A DNA stretch of 64,000 bases from NCBI GenBank assembly GCA_016931455.1, contig JAFGES010000128.1:1-64000 (forward strand). Reading direction: 5' to 3'. The translations under genes were made by a program, and so were the position numbers. The notes beneath the pieces were generated by a model that did not search any database, was not told where the DNA came from, and saw nothing but the letters and a program-made list of their open reading frames with translations. Each line of letters begins with the position of its first letter. The first letter of the stretch is position 1. The stretch comes from Desulfobacterales bacterium. Its GTDB lineage: Bacteria > Desulfobacterota > Desulfobacteria > Desulfobacterales > JAHDSC01. Below are positions 35,798 through 45,479 of the stretch, in pieces.

Positions 35798-35872
35798 AAC
35801 ATTCTCCTCATCACTTAATTAATTAATGGGTTAACATTTAAAGCCATATGAGATTCAAAGAATTTCAAAATT

Positions 35873-35900
35873 TTGATAGCATAAATTAGATTATTGTCAA
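35873..35900 (-). promoter_or_regulatory. Candidate mdh promoter
   Basis: On the minus strand TTGACA (35895-35900), 16 bp, TATCAA (35873-35878), about 75 bp before the mdh start. The -35 box forms one arm of a perfect 10-bp inverted repeat with the divergent promoter at 35923. Confidence 0.45.
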
Positions 35901-35922
35901 CAATTTTTATGATCTTCCAATA

Positions 35923-35951
35923 TTGACAATAAATAATAGAAAGGATAAATT
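35923..35951 (+). promoter_or_regulatory. Candidate promoter of the TPR/MglA-like operon
   Basis: TTGACA (35923-35928), 17 bp, TAAATT (35946-35951), about 200 bp before the TPR-like gene. It is divergent from the candidate mdh promoter. The two -35 regions lie in an inverted repeat, TTATTGTCAA (35891-35900) and TTGACAATAA (35923-35932), 22 bp apart. Confidence 0.4.
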
Positions 35952-36150
35952 TATTGAGTTAATTTTACCCTTTTAAATTTTAATGAGAAAATATTAACAT
36001 TTTAAAAAAGAAAGAATTTATTTTTAAAAATTTAGGTGACGATTGCCGATCTATAACATATCATGTTGAATCCGGGAATAAATTGAACGATTCAACGTCT
36101 TAGAAGTGACGGTCTTAGGGAATTTTGCCCGAAGGGTTGAGAGGTTGCAT

Positions 36151-37077
36151 ATGGACATAAAGACGCAGTTAAAATCGCTATTACAGGAAGCGGAAATCTA
36201 TCGATCTCAGGGATTGCTGGACGAATCGAAAAACAGGTATAATGATGCGGTTGAATTAATTCAAAAGAATGCACAGATTAAAAACAAACAAAACTTGTTG
36301 GAAAATATCCAAAAAAAAATTAATTTAGTGAATAATATCTTGAGCAATATTGGAAAAGCGTCAACCTCTCCTCAACTGTCATCACAGGTTCAAAATGTAA
36401 TTAAAAATAAATTTTCTTTTTCCGATGATCAGGACTCCGCCTCATTAGAGGGAGCGATCGCTTTGGCCAAGTTCGGCCAGTTTGAAAGTGCGTTAAAAGA
36501 ATTTAATGAATTAGTAAAAAAAAAATCCGTCCAAATTATTGCCGCCAAAAATATTATTCGTTGCTATAATGCGCTAAATTTAATCGATGAGGCTGTTGTT
36601 CAGTATGAAAAGTGGCTGTCAAGCGGTCTTTTCCCCTCAGAACATCTTGAAAAAATACGCTTTTTTCTTGAAAATATTCTCGAAAGAAAAGGTAACAAGA
36701 AAATACTGCCGCATGCACCGAATGTAAAAGAATCACAAGATAGTATCGGTAATGAGAGTTATGATAGCCGGTTCGAGGATGAAGAATTTCTCGATATCAG
36801 TTCTATAACCATTTCATTGGATAAAGGTCCGTTAAAAGGAAAGTTGGTAGAGTTTGACGTCAGTTTTCAATCAGCGAATATCATTAGCGTAATAATTCCG
36901 GAAAAAGATAAAAAATTGATAGAAAATTTAGTGATTGGAGCAACACTTAATAATATTCAATTTTATTCTCCAATTGCTATCTTTAAAGGTAATGGTGTCA
37001 TTTCTGCTAAAACAAGAATCCAATCAGGGCCCAAAAAGGGAAATTACAGGATGGATATAAAGGTTGTGAGCACATAA
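36151..37077 (+). CDS. TPR-like hypothetical protein, first gene of an MglA-like cluster
   Basis: 308 residues. The N-terminal half is helical with repeat character (AEIYRSQGLLDESKNRYNDAVELIQK; LAKFGQFESALKEFNEL; RCYNALNLIDEAVVQYEKWLSSGLFP), typical of tetratricopeptide repeats. A linker with acidic residues leads to a beta-rich C-terminal domain (SSITISLDKGPLKGKLVEFDVSFQSANIISVIIP), somewhat like a PilZ barrel but without its motif. GAGAGG precedes the ATG at 36151; the longer frame from 36106 has none. It likely acts as a scaffold with the GTPase that follows. Confidence 0.6.
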   Translation: MDIKTQLKSLLQEAEIYRSQGLLDESKNRYNDAVELIQKNAQIKNKQNLLENIQKKINLVNNILSNIGKASTSPQLSSQVQNVIKNKFSFSDDQDSASLEGAIALAKFGQFESALKEFNELVKKKSVQIIAAKNIIRCYNALNLIDEAVVQYEKWLSSGLFPSEHLEKIRFFLENILERKGNKKILPHAPNVKESQDSIGNESYDSRFEDEEFLDISSITISLDKGPLKGKLVEFDVSFQSANIISVIIPEKDKKLIENLVIGATLNNIQFYSPIAIFKGNGVISAKTRIQSGPKKGNYRMDIKVVST

Positions 37078-37193
37078 AATGTTTTGAAATTATTTTATAA
37101 AATTAATTTCAGTAGGATATGTAAAAAATATATTCCGGTATCTGATCTTTGGTATGTGAACATCCTAAACTTTTTGAGGTGGAACGAATAATA

Positions 37194-37805
37194 ATGGCTA
37201 TCTTTAATTTAAAAAAAAGGGAAATCGACTGCAAAATCGTATATTACGGACCCGGCAGATGCGGAAAAACAACCAATCTTGAATATATTTATAAAGCCTT
37301 TAAAAAACAAGTGTCAGGCGAGATGGTTTCAATTAAAACCGAAGGTGATCGTACCCTTTTTTTTGATTTCCTTCCTATAGGCCTCGGAAAGTTAAAAGGT
37401 TGCGATGTTAGGGTTCAGTTGTACACGGTTCCAGGTCAAGTCCAGTATAAATCAACTCGAAAATTGGTTTTAAAAGGTGTTGATGGAGTTGTTTTTGTTG
37501 CCGATTCCCTTAAAATCAGATACGAAAAAAACATATTGTCATTAAAGGATCTTCAGCAGAATTTAAAAGATTACGATCTCAGTATTTTCAAAATTCCACT
37601 TGTAATGCAGTACAATAAGAGGGATCTTGCCGAGAAAAACATCCCACTGATGTCGATAGAAAAGATGGAAAGAGATTTAAATCAACAATTAAAAGTTCCC
37701 TTTTTTGAAGCAAGTGCAATTACAGGACAAGGTGTGGGAGCATGTTTAAAGAAGTGTCTGATGTTAACCCTGCAATCTCTTCATAAGCAATTGAAATGGG
37801 GATAA
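37194..37805 (+). CDS. MglA-like Ras-family GTPase
   Basis: 203 residues of the bacterial MglA/small Ras-like GTPase family. P-loop YYGPGRCGKTTNLEYIY, switch II region YTVPGQVQYKSTRKLVLKGVDGVVFVADS with the MglA-type TVPGQ, NKRD base-specificity motif (MQYNKRDL) and EASAITGQGV. In myxobacteria MglA sets cell polarity and motility with its GAP MglB; no MglB is encoded beside it. I chose ATG at 37194 with GAGGTGG upstream. It is 10 bp from the DUF4388 gene. The surrounding cNMP and PilZ proteins suggest second-messenger-linked control. Confidence 0.9.
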   Translation: MAIFNLKKREIDCKIVYYGPGRCGKTTNLEYIYKAFKKQVSGEMVSIKTEGDRTLFFDFLPIGLGKLKGCDVRVQLYTVPGQVQYKSTRKLVLKGVDGVVFVADSLKIRYEKNILSLKDLQQNLKDYDLSIFKIPLVMQYNKRDLAEKNIPLMSIEKMERDLNQQLKVPFFEASAITGQGVGACLKKCLMLTLQSLHKQLKWG

Positions 37806-37815
37806 TAAATAAATA

Positions 37816-39003
37816 ATGAACAATAAAGTCGTTTTTGCCGGCAACCTCAATTTTATAAACTTAGCAGAGTTATTTCAGATTCTTGGTACAAATGCAGGGA
37901 CGGGGATTTTACGCATATCCACTCAATACGCTCCGAATGAATGTTTTGTTTATTTTCTAAACGGCAATCTGATAAATGCCTCAATGGGCACTATAAACGG
38001 CATTGATGCCATTTATTCCCTCTTTGGCTGGATGGAAGGTGAATTTGAATTCACTGTAAAAACCGTCACTAATAAAAATATTATCCAAAAAAGCCGAATG
38101 GAAATTATTTTAGATGGATTAAGAATGTTAGATGACGGACTCATAGAAAAAATCGGACCTGCATCTCAAAAAAAAATGTCTTCCGATTCATTTGATCATA
38201 AGCTGTCCGGCGTGCCTTTATTAAAAGGGCCACTTGTAGATTATATGTATGTTGTCGATGAAGAAGAATTTTTTAATGGTGAGGAAATTGTTCAAGAAGG
38301 AAAACATGGGGGCTGGATTTGGGTTATATTAGAAGGAATTGTAGAAATTATTAAGGAAACTCCTAAAGGACCTTTAAAAATTCTTAGAATCACGGATGGA
38401 TCATTTATAGGCAGTATTGCTTCTTTTTTAATGCAAAGTAATGTCCGCAGTGCTTCAGTTAGGGCCGCAGGTACGGTTCAACTCGGTGTTCTTGATTCTC
38501 AGCGTCTTGCCAGAGAATTTGCACGGATTTCTTCCGAACTTAGAGGGATTGTAATAAGCCTAAACAAACGTTTGAAGAAAGTGACCGATTGTGCGGCTGA
38601 AACATGGCTAAAAAATAACGATACAAAAAAAATTATTAGAGATCGAAAACCAATTATTAAACAAGGAGAAAACATAGGAAAATTATTTACAATCACGCAA
38701 GGAGATGCTGCGATTGTTCGAAGCACAAACAATGGTCATGTCCCTCTAGGCATTTTGCATGAAGGCGATTTTTTCGGCAGTATTCCTTTTCTCGATATGG
38801 GTCATGAGCCTTATTCCGCCTCCATTTATGCATCCGACAACCTTCAAACAAGTTCCTTAGATTCAAACCGCCTTCTGAAAGAATATAAGCAGCTTTCCCC
38901 AACATTTAAAAATCTTATTGACAATATTACAACTTGCATCTCTGCGACCACGATGGTAGCATGCGATCTTAATAAGAAAAATAGTCCTAAAAAACAAGGT
39001 TGA
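37816..39003 (+). CDS. DUF4388 and tandem cyclic-nucleotide-binding domain protein
   Basis: 395 residues. An N-terminal DUF4388 domain (1-110: GNLNFINLAELFQILGTNAGTGILRISTQ, CFVYFLNGNLINASMGTINGIDAIYSLFGWMEGEFEF) is followed by two cNMP-binding-like beta barrels (about 145-250 and 270-375: GEEIVQEGKHGGWIWVILEGIVEI; RKPIIKQGENIGKLFTITQGDAAI, EGDFFGSIPFL). There is no HTH, so it is a sensor or adaptor rather than a CRP-type activator. The DUF4388/MglA pairing recurs in delta-proteobacteria in polarity and motility signalling. The barrels lack the full RxA phosphate-binding motif that I can recognise, so cAMP binding is uncertain. Confidence 0.78.
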   Translation: MNNKVVFAGNLNFINLAELFQILGTNAGTGILRISTQYAPNECFVYFLNGNLINASMGTINGIDAIYSLFGWMEGEFEFTVKTVTNKNIIQKSRMEIILDGLRMLDDGLIEKIGPASQKKMSSDSFDHKLSGVPLLKGPLVDYMYVVDEEEFFNGEEIVQEGKHGGWIWVILEGIVEIIKETPKGPLKILRITDGSFIGSIASFLMQSNVRSASVRAAGTVQLGVLDSQRLAREFARISSELRGIVISLNKRLKKVTDCAAETWLKNNDTKKIIRDRKPIIKQGENIGKLFTITQGDAAIVRSTNNGHVPLGILHEGDFFGSIPFLDMGHEPYSASIYASDNLQTSSLDSNRLLKEYKQLSPTFKNLIDNITTCISATTMVACDLNKKNSPKKQG

Positions 39004-39033
39004 AAAAAGTTTACCATTTGACTCCTGGAAATT

Positions 39034-39381
39034 ATGATGAAAGTCACAGAAAATAACCGAAAACACATTCGTTTCGATTCGCTTAATCTGTCCTATGTAT
39101 GTATAGACGAAAACAATGTCGTCCAAAAGCAGACCATGGGCAGGACTCTAAATATAGCTGAAAACGGTATCCTTTTAGAAACAAATACGCCTATTGATCT
39201 ACAACAAACCGTATTGCTGACCATTGGACTGGGAGATGATCTGGTCAACATAAGAGGAAAAGTTATTCATTATAGTAAAGAAAGCGATGGTAAATTTAAA
39301 ACCGGTATTCAATTTTTTGAATCCGATGAGAATACGACCCGGATTTTAAAAAAATTTATAAGTGATCTCCAAAAGAAATAG
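39034..39381 (+). CDS. PilZ domain protein
   Basis: 115 residues. The c-di-GMP motif is present as RKHIRFD (RxxxR-like N-terminal switch) and N-IAENGILLET (NxSxxG-like: NIAENG, with Ala in place of Ser). A C-terminal barrel FKTGIQFFE follows. It probably binds c-di-GMP, although the Ser-to-Ala change may weaken binding. It ends the TPR / MglA-like / DUF4388-cNMP cluster, 30 bp after the previous gene, which supports a second-messenger role for the cluster. Confidence 0.82.
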   Translation: MMKVTENNRKHIRFDSLNLSYVCIDENNVVQKQTMGRTLNIAENGILLETNTPIDLQQTVLLTIGLGDDLVNIRGKVIHYSKESDGKFKTGIQFFESDENTTRILKKFISDLQKK

Positions 39382-39473
39382 ATGATAATCAAAGGGGGTT
39401 TGAAAAGAATAAATCCACTATCCTAAGATGATTATCAAGGAGTAATATCTCTAACTTAAAGGATTAGAATTAA

Positions 39474-40370
39474 ATGACACCGGTGGTCTTTGAAACAAAT
39501 TTTCCTGAATTGAATTTAATAAAAAGGGGCAAGGTCAGGGATATATATGATCTTGGCGATATGCTTTTAATGGTAGCAACTGATCGAATATCGGCCTTTG
39601 ATGTAACGATGCCTAATCCGATACCTGGAAAAGGAAAGGTTTTAACTGAACTTTCCCTTTTTTGGTTTGAAATAATAAAATCCCTGATACCTAATCATGT
39701 AATTTCAAGTGACGTGGAAAAATATCCGACCGTGTGTAAACCTTACGCAGAAATATTACGCGGAAGAAGCATGTTGGTTAAAAAAGCAGAGCCCATTCCA
39801 ATCGAATGTGTTGTCAGAGGGTATATATCAGGGTCAGGATGGAAATCTTATTTGGAAAATAAAAGTATTTGCGGTATAAGCTTGCCTCTCGGCTTGAAAG
39901 AATGCGAGAAGCTTGCCGAACCTATTTTTACACCTTCAACAAAGGAAGAAATCGGGCTTCATGATATTAATATAGAGTTTGAAGAAGTTTCCAAAAGAAT
40001 CGGTAAAACACTTGCAGAAAAGTTAAAAAAATTTAGTTTGGCAATTTATCATGAAGGAGCTAAGATAGCAGATAAAAACGGAATAATTATTGCCGATACA
40101 AAATTTGAATTCGGTTTGCTCGGAAAAGAAATTATTTTAATCGATGAAATCTTAACACCGGATTCCTCTCGGTTCTGGCCAAAGGATTCTTACCAACCCG
40201 GCGGTTCACAGCAAAGCTTCGATAAACAATATATTCGTGACTACCTAATTTCCATAAAATGGAATAAAAAACCACCGGCACCTTCCCTGCCGGAAGAAGT
40301 CATCAAAAATACAAAAGAAAAATATATTAAAGCATTAAAATTAATTACTGCAAAAAGCCATGCATTTTAA
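39474..40370 (+). CDS. purC: SAICAR synthase
   Basis: 298 residues. It joins CAIR and aspartate with ATP in purine synthesis. Family motifs: [50 protein letters not shown] at the N-terminus, [27 protein letters not shown] and [11 protein letters not shown] near the C-terminus. This is the longer (about 300-residue) PurC type. AAGGAG lies some 30 bp upstream of the ATG, too far to serve; the site is weak. The stop overlaps the ParB-like gene by 11 bp. Confidence 0.95.
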   Translation: MTPVVFETNFPELNLIKRGKVRDIYDLGDMLLMVATDRISAFDVTMPNPIPGKGKVLTELSLFWFEIIKSLIPNHVISSDVEKYPTVCKPYAEILRGRSMLVKKAEPIPIECVVRGYISGSGWKSYLENKSICGISLPLGLKECEKLAEPIFTPSTKEEIGLHDINIEFEEVSKRIGKTLAEKLKKFSLAIYHEGAKIADKNGIIIADTKFEFGLLGKEIILIDEILTPDSSRFWPKDSYQPGGSQQSFDKQYIRDYLISIKWNKKPPAPSLPEEVIKNTKEKYIKALKLITAKSHAF

Positions 40371-41313
40371 ACTAAAAATCCTCCCATTGACCGGTATTGA
40401 TTGCAGTAATGATATTTATCGAATAACAACTCGGACATGCATTGATGATCTTGTTGATTCTATTAAAAACGTGGGACTGATAAACCCTCCACTTTTAAGA
40501 AAAGACAAAGCCGGATACATCATCGTATCCGGCTTTCGGCGTTTAGCGGCCTGCAGTTGTTTGGAGTGGTCAACTATTGAGGCAAGAATTATAGTCCCTG
40601 AAAAAACCGAACTTGACTATGTAAAATATGCGATTACCGATAACGCCCTGCAAAGACCACTCAACTTGATCGAACAGTCTCGAGCGCTTAAAATGCTTTC
40701 CAGCTTTTTTTCAGATGACGAAGGTCTCGTTGAGGTGTCAAATATTCTCGGCTTACCCGGCAATCCAACCATCATAAAAAAAACCGAGAGTATTTGTCAT
40801 CTCCCTTGGCCAATCCAGCAGGGAATACTTTCAAATATGATTTCTTTTTCTATGGCGCTTGAATTAGGCAAATTTGCAAGGGAAACCGGGATAAGCTTAG
40901 CAAAGTTATTTTGTGATTACAAATTAAGCTTAAACAAGCAAATGGAAGTCATCACGCTGATCAAAGAAATTAGTGCCCGTGAGCAAATCTCACCCCAGGA
41001 AATAATGCAGTCAGATCACTTTCAAGATATTATGAATGATAGCGATCTCGATAGGGTTCAAAAGGCTGAAAAAATAAAGTTTTATTTAAATCAACGGCGT
41101 TTTCCTGAAATAACAAAAGCAAAACAAAAATTACATAAAAATTTAAAAAATCTTAAGCTTGGGAGCGGCATAAAATTGATTTCTCCCAAAAATTTTGAAG
41201 ATACAACCTATACATTACAGCTATCTTTCAAAGATTTCGATGAATTAAAGGATCGCCGCACTAAACTTGATAATATTATCAAAAATCCCAACCTTAAAAC
41301 GATAATGAATTGA
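40360..41313 (+). CDS. ParB/Spo0J-type nuclease-domain protein without ParA
   Basis: 317 residues. The N-terminal domain resembles the ParB/sulfiredoxin fold: [40 protein letters not shown], where GFRRLAA stands for the usual [33 protein letters not shown] is a further ParB-like helix, and a helical region with an HTH-like stretch ([25 protein letters not shown]) follows. No parA or parS-like site adjoins. It overlaps purC by 11 bp. It may be a CTP-dependent clamp relative or a transcriptional regulator rather than the chromosome partitioning ParB. Confidence 0.75.
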   Translation: MHFKLKILPLTGIDCSNDIYRITTRTCIDDLVDSIKNVGLINPPLLRKDKAGYIIVSGFRRLAACSCLEWSTIEARIIVPEKTELDYVKYAITDNALQRPLNLIEQSRALKMLSSFFSDDEGLVEVSNILGLPGNPTIIKKTESICHLPWPIQQGILSNMISFSMALELGKFARETGISLAKLFCDYKLSLNKQMEVITLIKEISAREQISPQEIMQSDHFQDIMNDSDLDRVQKAEKIKFYLNQRRFPEITKAKQKLHKNLKNLKLGSGIKLISPKNFEDTTYTLQLSFKDFDELKDRRTKLDNIIKNPNLKTIMN

Positions 41314-41487
41314 TTCTTTTCTTTAGCTTCCGATTTAATCCACCTAGTCCATTTTTGCTTTCCCTCTCTTGATTTCTACTACTCAATTAATCTTTTTTTT
41401 TATAAAATAAAAAAATAATAGTTTATTTATCTATTTAAAGTTATAAATATTTTTTAATTTGATTAACATAATATGAAGATTTTTTAC

Positions 41488-41515
41488 TTGACAAATAATT
41501 AACATCAAATATAAT
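41488..41515 (+). promoter_or_regulatory. Sigma70-type promoter of the TetR gene
   Basis: TTGACA (41488-41493), 16 bp, TATAAT (41510-41515), both consensus boxes. Transcription would start near 41522, about 24 nt before the tetR ATG. The flanks are extremely AT-rich and no clear palindromic operator is seen. Confidence 0.75.
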
Positions 41516-41545
41516 TATGTATAACTAATAAATAGGATTCATTGT

Positions 41546-42175
41546 ATGGGGATACAAGAAAGGAAAGAAAGAGAAAAAGAAAGAAGACGACATCAAATAA
41601 TGGTTGCAGCAAAAAGGGTATTTTCCGGAAAAGGTTTTAACAAGACAACCATAGAAGATATCGCCCGCGAGGCGGAACTAAGCCCTGGAACACTCTACCT
41701 ATATTTCAAAAACAAAGACGATCTCTATGCTTCTCTTTCACTCAGCATCCTCCAATATCTTCTAATAAGATTGGAACATATTAAAAGTGAAAAAAAATTA
41801 AACCCCGAACAAAAACTGCAGGCATTGAAGGAAGCCATGTATGGTGTGTATGAGTTTGATCCTTTAATACTTATCAATATGTTCCATCTTCAATCAAGCG
41901 AAACCCTTAAAAATTTATCTCCGCAACTGCTCTCCGAGATTAAAAACTTATCTCAAAAATGTCTTGAAGGCATAGCAAATATATTTGAATATGGAATAAA
42001 GCATAAAGCTTTTATCAATAAAAATTCGCTCGCTCTTGCAAATATCATTTGGGCCTTATTTTCAGGCATTGTTCTGTGGATTGAAAGCAAAAGGATTATA
42101 CATAATGAAAACAATGATCTAAAACAAGCCCTAGAAACTGCATTTGAAATATTTTTCAAAGGCATACAAAAATAA
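41546..42175 (+). CDS. TetR/AcrR-family transcriptional regulator
   Basis: 209 residues. The N-terminal HTH is RRRHQIMVAAKRVFSGKGFNKTTIEDIAREAELSPGTLYLYFKNKDDLYASLS, a clear TetR DNA-binding domain. The C-terminal domain is a helical ligand-binding bundle (LKALKEAMYG, FEYGIKHKAFI, ALANIIWALFSGIVLWIE). It faces acs on the same strand 133 bp downstream. Control of acs or of itself is plausible; the ligand is unknown, but an acyl-CoA or lipid is common in this type. Confidence 0.9.
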   Translation: MGIQERKEREKERRRHQIMVAAKRVFSGKGFNKTTIEDIAREAELSPGTLYLYFKNKDDLYASLSLSILQYLLIRLEHIKSEKKLNPEQKLQALKEAMYGVYEFDPLILINMFHLQSSETLKNLSPQLLSEIKNLSQKCLEGIANIFEYGIKHKAFINKNSLALANIIWALFSGIVLWIESKRIIHNENNDLKQALETAFEIFFKGIQK

Positions 42176-42307
42176 AACAACCGCTCTCTTTATTTTCAAG
42201 CCTCTCCTATAATTTTCAATAATTCTATATTTTCTTGCAGAGATAGTTCAGCTTTGATATTTAGTACGTTAGTATAACCATACCTAAAACCTGAAGGAGG
42301 AGAGTCC

Positions 42308-44341
42308 ATGCCGAAAAATGAAGTTGTTGAAACATCTGAAGCGCAGATTGCCGTTCACTGGCAAGAGGAAAAATATTATTATCCTTCCTCAAAATTTATT
42401 GCACAAGCCAACCTGACGAACGAGGATGTTTATAAACGTTTCAGTCTGGATAACTTCCCTGAATGTTTCAAGGAATATGCAGATCTGATAGATTGGTATG
42501 AATACTGGCATACAACACTTGATACAAGTGACGCCCCTTGTTGGAAGTGGTTTGTTGGAGGAAAAATCAACGCATCTTATAATTGCATTGATCGACATCT
42601 TAAAAACAATAAAAATAAGACCGCCATACATTTTGTTCCTGAACTTGAAAATGAAAAAATCGAGCACATCACCTATCAAGAACTTTATGTGAAAGTCAAC
42701 GAATTCGCCGCTCTTCTGCAAAGTTTTGCCGGCTTAAAAACCGGAGACAGAGTAACGATTCACATGCCGATGGTACCTGAGCTCCCCATAGCCATGTTGG
42801 CTTGTGCCAGACTCGGTCTGATTCATTCCGTAGTATTCGGAGGATTCAGCGGAAAAGCCTGTGCCGATAGAATCGTAGACTCAGGCAGCAAGGTTCTGAT
42901 TACAATGGACGCATATTATCGCAATGGTGTACTGCTTGATCATAAGGAAAAAGCGAATATCGCTGTTGATCAAGTCGAAAAGGAGGGCCAGGGTATTGAT
43001 AAAGTTCTTATATGGCAGCGGTATCCGGATAAATATTCAAGCCGAACATCGATAATTGAGGGTCGTGATTTTATTGTCAACAATATACTTAAGGATTATC
43101 GCGGGAAGAAAATTGATCCCGTCAAAATATCGGCGGAAGCGCCTCTCTTTCTTATGTATACCAGTGGTACGACCGGTAAACCGAAAGGATGTCAACACAG
43201 CACGGGAGGTTATCTGGCATACGTGGCCGGCACTTCAAAATATATTCAAGATATTCATCCGGAGGATGTTTACTGGTGCATGGCGGATATTGGATGGATT
43301 ACAGGTCATTCGTATATTGTATATGGCCCCTTATCCCTGTGTGCATCGATTGTTCTTTATGAAGGTATACCGACTTACCCGGATGCCGGGCGTCCATGGC
43401 GGATCGCGGAAGAACTTGATGTCAATATATTTCATACCGCCCCTACAGCCATTAGAGGCCTCAGAAAAATCGGTCCCGAGGAACCCCTAAAATATAATTA
43501 TCATTTCAAGCACATGACCACTGTTGGAGAACCCATCGAACCCGAAGTTTGGAAATGGTATTATGAAGTTGTCGGCAAGAGTGAAGCTGTCATTGCCGAT
43601 ACCTGGTGGCAGACGGAAACCGGTGGTTTCTTATGTGCAACGGTACCGGCATTAAACCCGATGAAACCGGGCAGTACCGGCCCGGGCGTACCGGGTATCC
43701 ACCCCATCATCTATGATGATCACGGCAAAGAAATTGTCGCCGGTGAGGGCAGGGCAGGCAACATCTGCATAAAAAACCCTTGGCCCGGCTCATTCCAGAC
43801 CATCTGGGGAGATCGCGATCGTTATGTCGGCACCTATTATGCAAGGTATTGTAAAAATCAAAACAGCAAGGATTGGCGAGATTGGCCCTACCTGACCGGA
43901 GATGCCGCGATGGAAGCTGAGGATGGATACTTTCGCATTTTAGGCCGAATCGATGATGTTATCAATGTTTCCGGTCACCGGCTAGGAACCAAGGAGATAG
44001 AATCTGCGGCTCTTATTGTACCTGAAGTAGCGGAAGCGGCGGTCGTCCCGGTAGCGGATGATTTAAAAGGAACCGTACCCGATTTATATATTGCATTAAA
44101 ACCGGGAAATCCACCCAGCGAAGAAATTTCTTCAAGGATTTCTGAGGCAATCACCGAATCAATCGGAAAAATTGCAAAACCCAGAAAAGTATGGATTGTA
44201 TCTGATATGCCTAAAACCCGTTCGGGGAAAATTATGCGCAGGGTACTTGCAGCGCTCTCCAATAAAAAAGAAGTAGGGGATACAACGACACTAGCGAATC
44301 CTGATGTTGTTGACGAAATTCAAAAAATGACTTCGATTTAA
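42308..44341 (+). CDS. acs: Acetyl-CoA synthetase (AMP-forming)
   Basis: 677 residues, standard length. It activates acetate to acetyl-CoA via acetyl-AMP in the cytosol. Adenylation motifs: SLFLMYTSGTTGKPKGCQHSTGGYL-type P-loop (YTSGTTGKPKG), ADTWWQTETGG, YLTGDAA, GRIDDVINVSGHRLGTKEIESA, and the C-terminal KTRSGKIMRR, whose Lys is essential and is a known acetylation site. The N-terminal ACS motif YWHTTLDTSDAPCWKWF differs from the usual, but the rest is typical. AGGAGGAGAG lies before the ATG. It probably serves acetate uptake or reversal in an anaerobe; the following radical SAM gene is 13 bp downstream. Confidence 0.95.
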   Translation: MPKNEVVETSEAQIAVHWQEEKYYYPSSKFIAQANLTNEDVYKRFSLDNFPECFKEYADLIDWYEYWHTTLDTSDAPCWKWFVGGKINASYNCIDRHLKNNKNKTAIHFVPELENEKIEHITYQELYVKVNEFAALLQSFAGLKTGDRVTIHMPMVPELPIAMLACARLGLIHSVVFGGFSGKACADRIVDSGSKVLITMDAYYRNGVLLDHKEKANIAVDQVEKEGQGIDKVLIWQRYPDKYSSRTSIIEGRDFIVNNILKDYRGKKIDPVKISAEAPLFLMYTSGTTGKPKGCQHSTGGYLAYVAGTSKYIQDIHPEDVYWCMADIGWITGHSYIVYGPLSLCASIVLYEGIPTYPDAGRPWRIAEELDVNIFHTAPTAIRGLRKIGPEEPLKYNYHFKHMTTVGEPIEPEVWKWYYEVVGKSEAVIADTWWQTETGGFLCATVPALNPMKPGSTGPGVPGIHPIIYDDHGKEIVAGEGRAGNICIKNPWPGSFQTIWGDRDRYVGTYYARYCKNQNSKDWRDWPYLTGDAAMEAEDGYFRILGRIDDVINVSGHRLGTKEIESAALIVPEVAEAAVVPVADDLKGTVPDLYIALKPGNPPSEEISSRISEAITESIGKIAKPRKVWIVSDMPKTRSGKIMRRVLAALSNKKEVGDTTTLANPDVVDEIQKMTSI

Positions 44342-44354
44342 AGGTAACTTACAG

Positions 44355-45479
44355 ATGAAAAATGGACATTCATACGTTCCGATTTCAAAAATTTATATCG
44401 ATTCGCATATCGCTGATTATCAAGAGACTATTGCCATTCAATCGCGTCTGAATGTACCTGCCTCAACCATTCATAATATTCGCGAAGTGCTTGACTTGGT
44501 TTTGCACTCCGAAGATCCGATTCAAAAAGGGAAAGAGATCCTTTTTATAACGCGAAATAAGGGTAATTTTATCAAAAAATGTCCCGGCACTCGCCATTAT
44601 ACATGCTGTGGATATAGGATTTTGCACATTGGAACATTTTGTACGATGGATTGTACCTATTGTATTCTCCAGTCATATTTTCATCCGCCGGTGCTGCAGT
44701 ATTTCGTCAACCATCGTGAACTTTTAACAGAACTTGATCAAATATTTACCCAAAAGAAAGTATACAGAATCGGTACAGGCGAATTTACCGACAGTCTGAT
44801 CTGGGAATTGTGGACAAATCTATCTAACTTACTTGTTCCGAAGTTTGCCGAGCAATATCATTGCGTGCTCGAGTTAAAAACAAAAACAACAAACATTGAA
44901 TCATTAAAACCACTTCATCATAATCATAAAACAATCGTTGCCTGGTCACTCAATACTCCTCAAATAATTGATGAAGAGGAACACCAAACGATGTCACTTG
45001 CCGCCAGACTTAACGCTGCCGCACAATGTGAGTCATGGGGATACCCGCTTGCCTTTCATTTTGATCCCATAATTATCTATGATGGCTGCGAAGAAGATTA
45101 CAGGCAAGTTATCGAACAAGTTTTTTCCCATGTTTCTCCTGAAAATATCGTATGGATAAGCCTCGGCACCTTTCGCTTCATGCCTGATTTAAAGTCTATT
45201 ATTCAACGGCGTTTTCCGAACTCAAAAATAATTTATGGAGAATTCATTTCCGGACTTGACGGCAAGATGAGATATTTCAAACCCTTACGGATCAATCTGT
45301 ATCGCAAGATAGTTTCTTGGATCAAGGAAATTGCGCCTAATGTTCTCGTCTATTTTTGTATGGAAGATGACGAAGTGTGGCAAAAGTCGTTAGGATTTCT
45401 TCCATCTGAGCGCGGAGGCCTATCTCGTATGTTGGATGAAAGTGCCGTCCGGCATTGTGGACTGAATCTTGAATCGTAA
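44355..45479 (+). CDS. SplB-like radical SAM protein (spore photoproduct lyase family)
   Basis: 374 residues. The radical SAM cluster is CTMDCTYCIL (CxxxCxxC). Before it lies TRHYTCCGYRILHIGTF, and after it SYFHPPVLQYFVN, as in the spore photoproduct lyase-like family. These are [4Fe-4S]/SAM enzymes related to the DNA-repair enzyme SplB. In a non-sporulating anaerobe the substrate need not be a spore photoproduct; DNA photoproduct repair is the usual assumption. The stop overlaps the nuclease gene by 11 bp. The link to acs is only operonic. Confidence 0.82.
   Translation: MKNGHSYVPISKIYIDSHIADYQETIAIQSRLNVPASTIHNIREVLDLVLHSEDPIQKGKEILFITRNKGNFIKKCPGTRHYTCCGYRILHIGTFCTMDCTYCILQSYFHPPVLQYFVNHRELLTELDQIFTQKKVYRIGTGEFTDSLIWELWTNLSNLLVPKFAEQYHCVLELKTKTTNIESLKPLHHNHKTIVAWSLNTPQIIDEEEHQTMSLAARLNAAAQCESWGYPLAFHFDPIIIYDGCEEDYRQVIEQVFSHVSPENIVWISLGTFRFMPDLKSIIQRRFPNSKIIYGEFISGLDGKMRYFKPLRINLYRKIVSWIKEIAPNVLVYFCMEDDEVWQKSLGFLPSERGGLSRMLDESAVRHCGLNLES

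Noticed and set aside
35292-35822. Long plus-strand frame inside mdh
   Set aside because: It is the antisense shadow of a clear malate dehydrogenase.
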